NCBI GenBank assembly: GCA_905236195.1
Contig: CAJOOX010000013.1
Coordinates: forward strand, 1 to 8,848
Source of the DNA: an uncultured Bacteroidales bacterium
Lineage (GTDB): Bacteria; Bacteroidota; Bacteroidia; Bacteroidales; UBA3663
Length of the DNA: 8,848 bases
Reading direction: 5' to 3'
The number at the start of each line of letters is the position of its first letter. Positions within the stretch are counted from its first letter, which is position 1. The notes under the pieces were generated by a model. That model was given only the letters and a program-made list of their open reading frames with translations, had not been told where the DNA came from and made no database searches. Below, piece by piece: positions 6,164 to 8,848 of the stretch. The translations under genes and the position numbers were made by a program.

Positions 6164-8848
6164 TCAGCGTTTCAGGTGAGGCAATGCTTTGGCAATCAGG
6201 GCATCGGTTTTGGGTGTGCGGCGTGAGAAACCAAGGGTATGAAGCGTCACCTTGATGAGCGACTCATCGGGCATTGCGCCCTGTTCGTCCAGCAGGGTCT
6301 GCATCACGTTGATGACCTCCACCACCGGTATCTCGTCGGCTTCGCGGTCGGAGTCCGTACGGAATCCGTGATACGACTCGGCCTGCGCCTTGTCTTTCCA
6401 CCAGACGGACACTTGTTCGTCAGACAGCGGATCGCGGTAGAAGACCGAAAGCTGCATATCGATGTAGGCTCTCACCTTCTGGGTCATCGGATAGCCTGTC
6501 AGTTCTTTCAGACGTGCCTGCACATACGTGTTGGTGACGGGCGCCTCCTCATTGACAAGGGTCTCGATTGCCTGGCGGAAATAGGTGGCAAGGCTGCCGC
6601 GCGTGGCATCGAAGGTCTCGGGCAGTTTCTTTTTGGCAATCTTTGCCGCCCGGTAGGTGCGGTCGGCGGAAACTGGCGGATTGCTCGGCGTATTCTGATT
6701 ATCCTGATCACTCTGAGAACTCTGAGTACTCTGACCGCCTGCCTTCTCCTTTCCCTCCAGCACGTCCAGGATGCGGCGGATCACCTTTTCCTTGTCTTCC
6801 CACCAGTCGATGCTCCAGACGCGGAACTGTTTCCAGTGGAGTATGTTCAGCACGTTGGGCTGACAGATTTCGCGGTCGCGCGTTGTCGGGGTGTTGAAAT
6901 AGTTCTCGCCGTCGCAGAGGATGCCCAGTGTGTAGTTGCCCGACTGTGGATCAATCACGGCGAGGTCGATCTTGAAGTTCGAACGGCCCACATTGGTGTC
7001 CACCTCATAGCCGTGGGCACGCAGGGCGGCGGCAATCTGCTGCACCAGCGAGGAGCCTGTGCCGCCTCCGCTTTGTGTCACAGGATTGGCGGCAGAGCTC
7101 AAACGTCCGGTCTTTGCAAACTCGAGGAAAGCCTTGAGACCGGCCACGCCCTTGGCCTTCGAGCGGTTCAGGTCAATCTGTTCGGGACGCAGGATGGAGA
7201 AGACCTTCATCTCGTATTTGGCACGCGAAACGGCCACATTGAGACGACGTTCGCCGCCCTCGTTGTTCAGGGGACCGAAGTTCATCGACACCTTGCCGCT
7301 CTTGTCGGGACCGTAGCCCACCGAGAAGAGGATGACGTCGCGCTCGTCGCCCTGCACGTTTTCGAGGTTCTTCACGAAAATGGGCTCCTCGCCGCCGTTG
7401 GCTTTGGCTTCCAGATCGGGATGCCTGGCCAGTTCGTCGGTGAGCATATCCTCAATGAGGTTCTGCTGCACTTTCGAGAACGAAACGATGCCGATGCTGC
7501 GTTTCGAGAGTTCGGGATCTTTCAGGCGGCGTATCACCTCATCGACAATGGCTTTGGCCTCGGTGGGGTTCGAACGGGTCTGTCCCTTGTCGTAGGTGCC
7601 TTCCAGCTGAACCAGCGACACCTTGACCTGACGGTCATCGACCGAGGGGAAGGTGTAGAGCGAGTGGTCGTAGTATTCCTGATTGGAGAACGCGATCAGG
7701 CTCTCGTGTTTCGACCGGTAGTGCCACTTGAGCACATGGCCGGGCATCGAGAGGGCGATGCAGTCGTCGAGAATGGAGTCCATATCCTCGATGTCGCTGC
7801 TCTCCTCGTCGGTGTTGGCCGTCTCGAAGAACGACGTGGGCGGCATCTGTTTGGGGTCGCCCACACAGATCAGGTTCGTACCGCGGGCGATGGCTCCCAC
7901 AGCCTCCGAAGTGGGCATCTGGGATGCCTCGTCGAAGATGACCAGATCGAATTTCCCGTTGTTCAGATCCAGGAACTGGGCCACCGAAATGGGGCTCATC
8001 AGCCACACGGGACAGAGTTTGGGCAGCAACGTAGGTATCTGGTCGATGATTTTGCGGATGGATGTGCCGCGTCCGCCGTTGCCGATGTTCTTCTTGAGGA
8101 TACCCATCTCCGAACCCTGGGCCGCTGCGAGGGTCTGCAAGGGTACTTTGGCCGCCAGTTTGCAGTAAAGTTCCTGCTTTGAAACTTCCTGGAACTGCCT
8201 GGTCTGTTCGCGGTAGTGCGCTATGATTTCCTCAAACAGCAGGCCGTTGAACATCCGGAGGTCGGGTTCCTTGTCGACCAGCTGCATCGTTTCGCGGTGA
8301 TAGATACCTTTCAGGAAGGCGTCGCGGGCTGCACCGGCCGTAGTGTCGGGATGGCTTTCGATATAATCCACCACGCATTGCAGTCCGGCGGCCACGAGGT
8401 CCTTGCGGCGTTCGGTCCACTGACACCAGCTCTTCATCCCGGTCAGGTTTTCCATCCACCGGTCCATATCTTCCGGACGGGCCTCCGTATCGACAAATGC
8501 CAGCTGCTGCAAGTCGCCGAGGACACCGTAGTAACGGTTCACCTTGCCGATTTTGTCGAGCAGGGCGGATGCATTCTCCCAGGTCACACCCGGGTCGGCC
8601 TCGCGCAGTTCGGCGAGGAATGAACGTTTGGAGAAGAATCTGGGCAGGAACCACTTGCCGGCGATTTCTTTCAGTTCTTTCAGACGGGCTGCCGCATCGA
8701 CACCCTTCCAGGCTTCGGGCTGTGGCTCGATCTTGCCGTCCAGCGCCTGCCAGGCTTCCTTCCATTGGGGCAGCAGACGGTCAATCCGGTCGTAGGCGTC
8801 CCGGCTCCACGACTTGGGATAGATTCCCTTGAGCCGGCTGTCGGCGGG
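6164..8848 (-). CDS. Large SF1 helicase with Vsr-like nuclease domain and DUF3320-like tail, C-terminal 894 residues
   Basis: The frame is open to the right edge with no stop, so the true start and the Walker A motif lie outside. In window numbering (residue 1 at 8848) the Upf1-like SF1 motifs are: DLVIFDEASQMP (301-312, motif II), CVGDPKQMPP (328-337, III), LKWHYRSKHESLIAFSN (373-389, IV), NVQGDERDVILFS (497-509, V) and RRLNVAVSRAK (534-544, VI). Residues 1-290 are a mostly helical, charged insertion. A restriction-endonuclease-like domain of the MTES_1575/Vsr type follows (about 604-697): VGRSNFKIDLAV, YTLGILCDGENYF, TRDREICQPNVL, FRVWSIDWW. After a polar Gln/Ser/Asn linker (about 700-728) comes a DUF3320-like tail to the end. 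This is the C-terminal half of DUF4011-helicase-nuclease proteins, an architecture reported among single-protein phage-defence systems. A defence role here is inference. The protein presumably acts on DNA in the cytoplasm. Confidence 0.88.
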   Translation of the reverse strand, partial: PADSRLKGIYPKSWSRDAYDRIDRLLPQWKEAWQALDGKIEPQPEAWKGVDAAARLKELKEIAGKWFLPRFFSKRSFLAELREADPGVTWENASALLDKIGKVNRYYGVLGDLQQLAFVDTEARPEDMDRWMENLTGMKSWCQWTERRKDLVAAGLQCVVDYIESHPDTTAGAARDAFLKGIYHRETMQLVDKEPDLRMFNGLLFEEIIAHYREQTRQFQEVSKQELYCKLAAKVPLQTLAAAQGSEMGILKKNIGNGGRGTSIRKIIDQIPTLLPKLCPVWLMSPISVAQFLDLNNGKFDLVIFDEASQMPTSEAVGAIARGTNLICVGDPKQMPPTSFFETANTDEESSDIEDMDSILDDCIALSMPGHVLKWHYRSKHESLIAFSNQEYYDHSLYTFPSVDDRQVKVSLVQLEGTYDKGQTRSNPTEAKAIVDEVIRRLKDPELSKRSIGIVSFSKVQQNLIEDMLTDELARHPDLEAKANGGEEPIFVKNLENVQGDERDVILFSVGYGPDKSGKVSMNFGPLNNEGGERRLNVAVSRAKYEMKVFSILRPEQIDLNRSKAKGVAGLKAFLEFAKTGRLSSAANPVTQSGGGTGSSLVQQIAAALRAHGYEVDTNVGRSNFKIDLAVIDPQSGNYTLGILCDGENYFNTPTTRDREICQPNVLNILHWKQFRVWSIDWWEDKEKVIRRILDVLEGKEKAGGQSTQSSQSDQDNQNTPSNPPVSADRTYRAAKIAKKKLPETFDATRGSLATYFRQAIETLVNEEAPVTNTYVQARLKELTGYPMTQKVRAYIDMQLSVFYRDPLSDEQVSVWWKDKAQAESYHGFRTDSDREADEIPVVEVINVMQTLLDEQGAMPDESLIKVTLHTLGFSRRTPKTDALIAKALPHLKR
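6695..6739. repeat. Imperfect 9-bp tandem repeat in the helicase linker
   Basis: Five consecutive 9-bp units each begin CTGA on the plus strand (6695, 6704, 6713, 6722, 6731), with the middle ones CTGATCACT, CTGAGAACT and CTGAGTACT. On the coding strand they give a three-residue period rich in Ser, Gln and Asn/Asp (QSTQSSQSDQDNQN). The unit length is a multiple of three, so gain or loss of copies would keep the frame and only change the linker length between the nuclease domain and the DUF3320-like tail. Confidence 0.7.

Noticed and set aside
6239..8182. A 647-codon plus-strand open frame opposite the helicase gene, and a 344-codon one at 5059-6093
   Set aside because: Both are antisense shadows of GC-rich genes with strong codon bias. 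Their translations are rich in Val, Gly, His and Arg without family motifs, while the minus-strand proteins show clear helicase and PL10 motifs.
8585..8587. GTG at 8587 as the helicase start
   Set aside because: The frame continues upstream without a stop to 8848 with coherent protein sequence, and the helicase would lack its Walker A half, so the gene is cut by the window edge.
8232..8765. A 177-codon minus-strand frame overlapping the helicase gene
   Set aside because: It is an Arg- and Gly-rich out-of-frame reading of the helicase gene, whose own frame stays open to the window edge.

Overview
The window looks like a chromosomal accessory region of a Bacteroidales bacterium (phylum Bacteroidota; the genus cannot be fixed from the sequence). 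Four signs point there: a two-gene RHS/YD-repeat module of the kind common in Bacteroides and relatives, a promoter matching the Bacteroidota TTTG-N19-TAnnTTTG pattern, a family 10 pectate lyase, and starts without strong Shine-Dalgarno sequences. All intact genes are on the minus strand, so transcription runs from the right edge to the left.

Right part (8848 to 5026): the C-terminal ~894 residues of a very large superfamily 1 helicase. It carries motifs II to VI, then a Vsr-like nuclease domain, a low-complexity linker and a DUF3320-like tail. Proteins of this build have been linked to phage defence. Only 28 bp after its stop begins a secreted PL10 pectate lyase, with no other pectin-use gene in view.

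Middle (about 5025 to 4209): a genomic scar. It holds a 42-codon fragment of an unrecognised plus-strand gene, a short ISL3-like transposase remnant, and a decayed minus-strand gene related to proteins of surface-polysaccharide clusters (internal deletion, frame change, stop codon). After these come two identical 36-bp direct repeats separated by exactly 30 bp, a CRISPR-like geometry, and then a good Bacteroidota promoter.

Left part (4208 to 1): the promoter drives a 1212-residue exported RHS-type protein. It is followed almost without a gap by its DUF6443-like partner. The partner breaks off after about 158 residues and runs in frame into what looks like a second signal peptide, at residue 165, before leaving the window. 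This suggests a recombination junction between RHS cassettes, or a new gene start inside a truncated one.

The RHS part is visibly less GC-rich than the helicase part (27/60 G+C in 3301-3360 against 36/60 in 7741-7800). Together with the scar between them, this suggests at least two blocks of different origin: a polymorphic-toxin-like RHS block and a defence-like helicase plus pectate lyase block. Functions are read from motifs and remembered family features only; no search was run.
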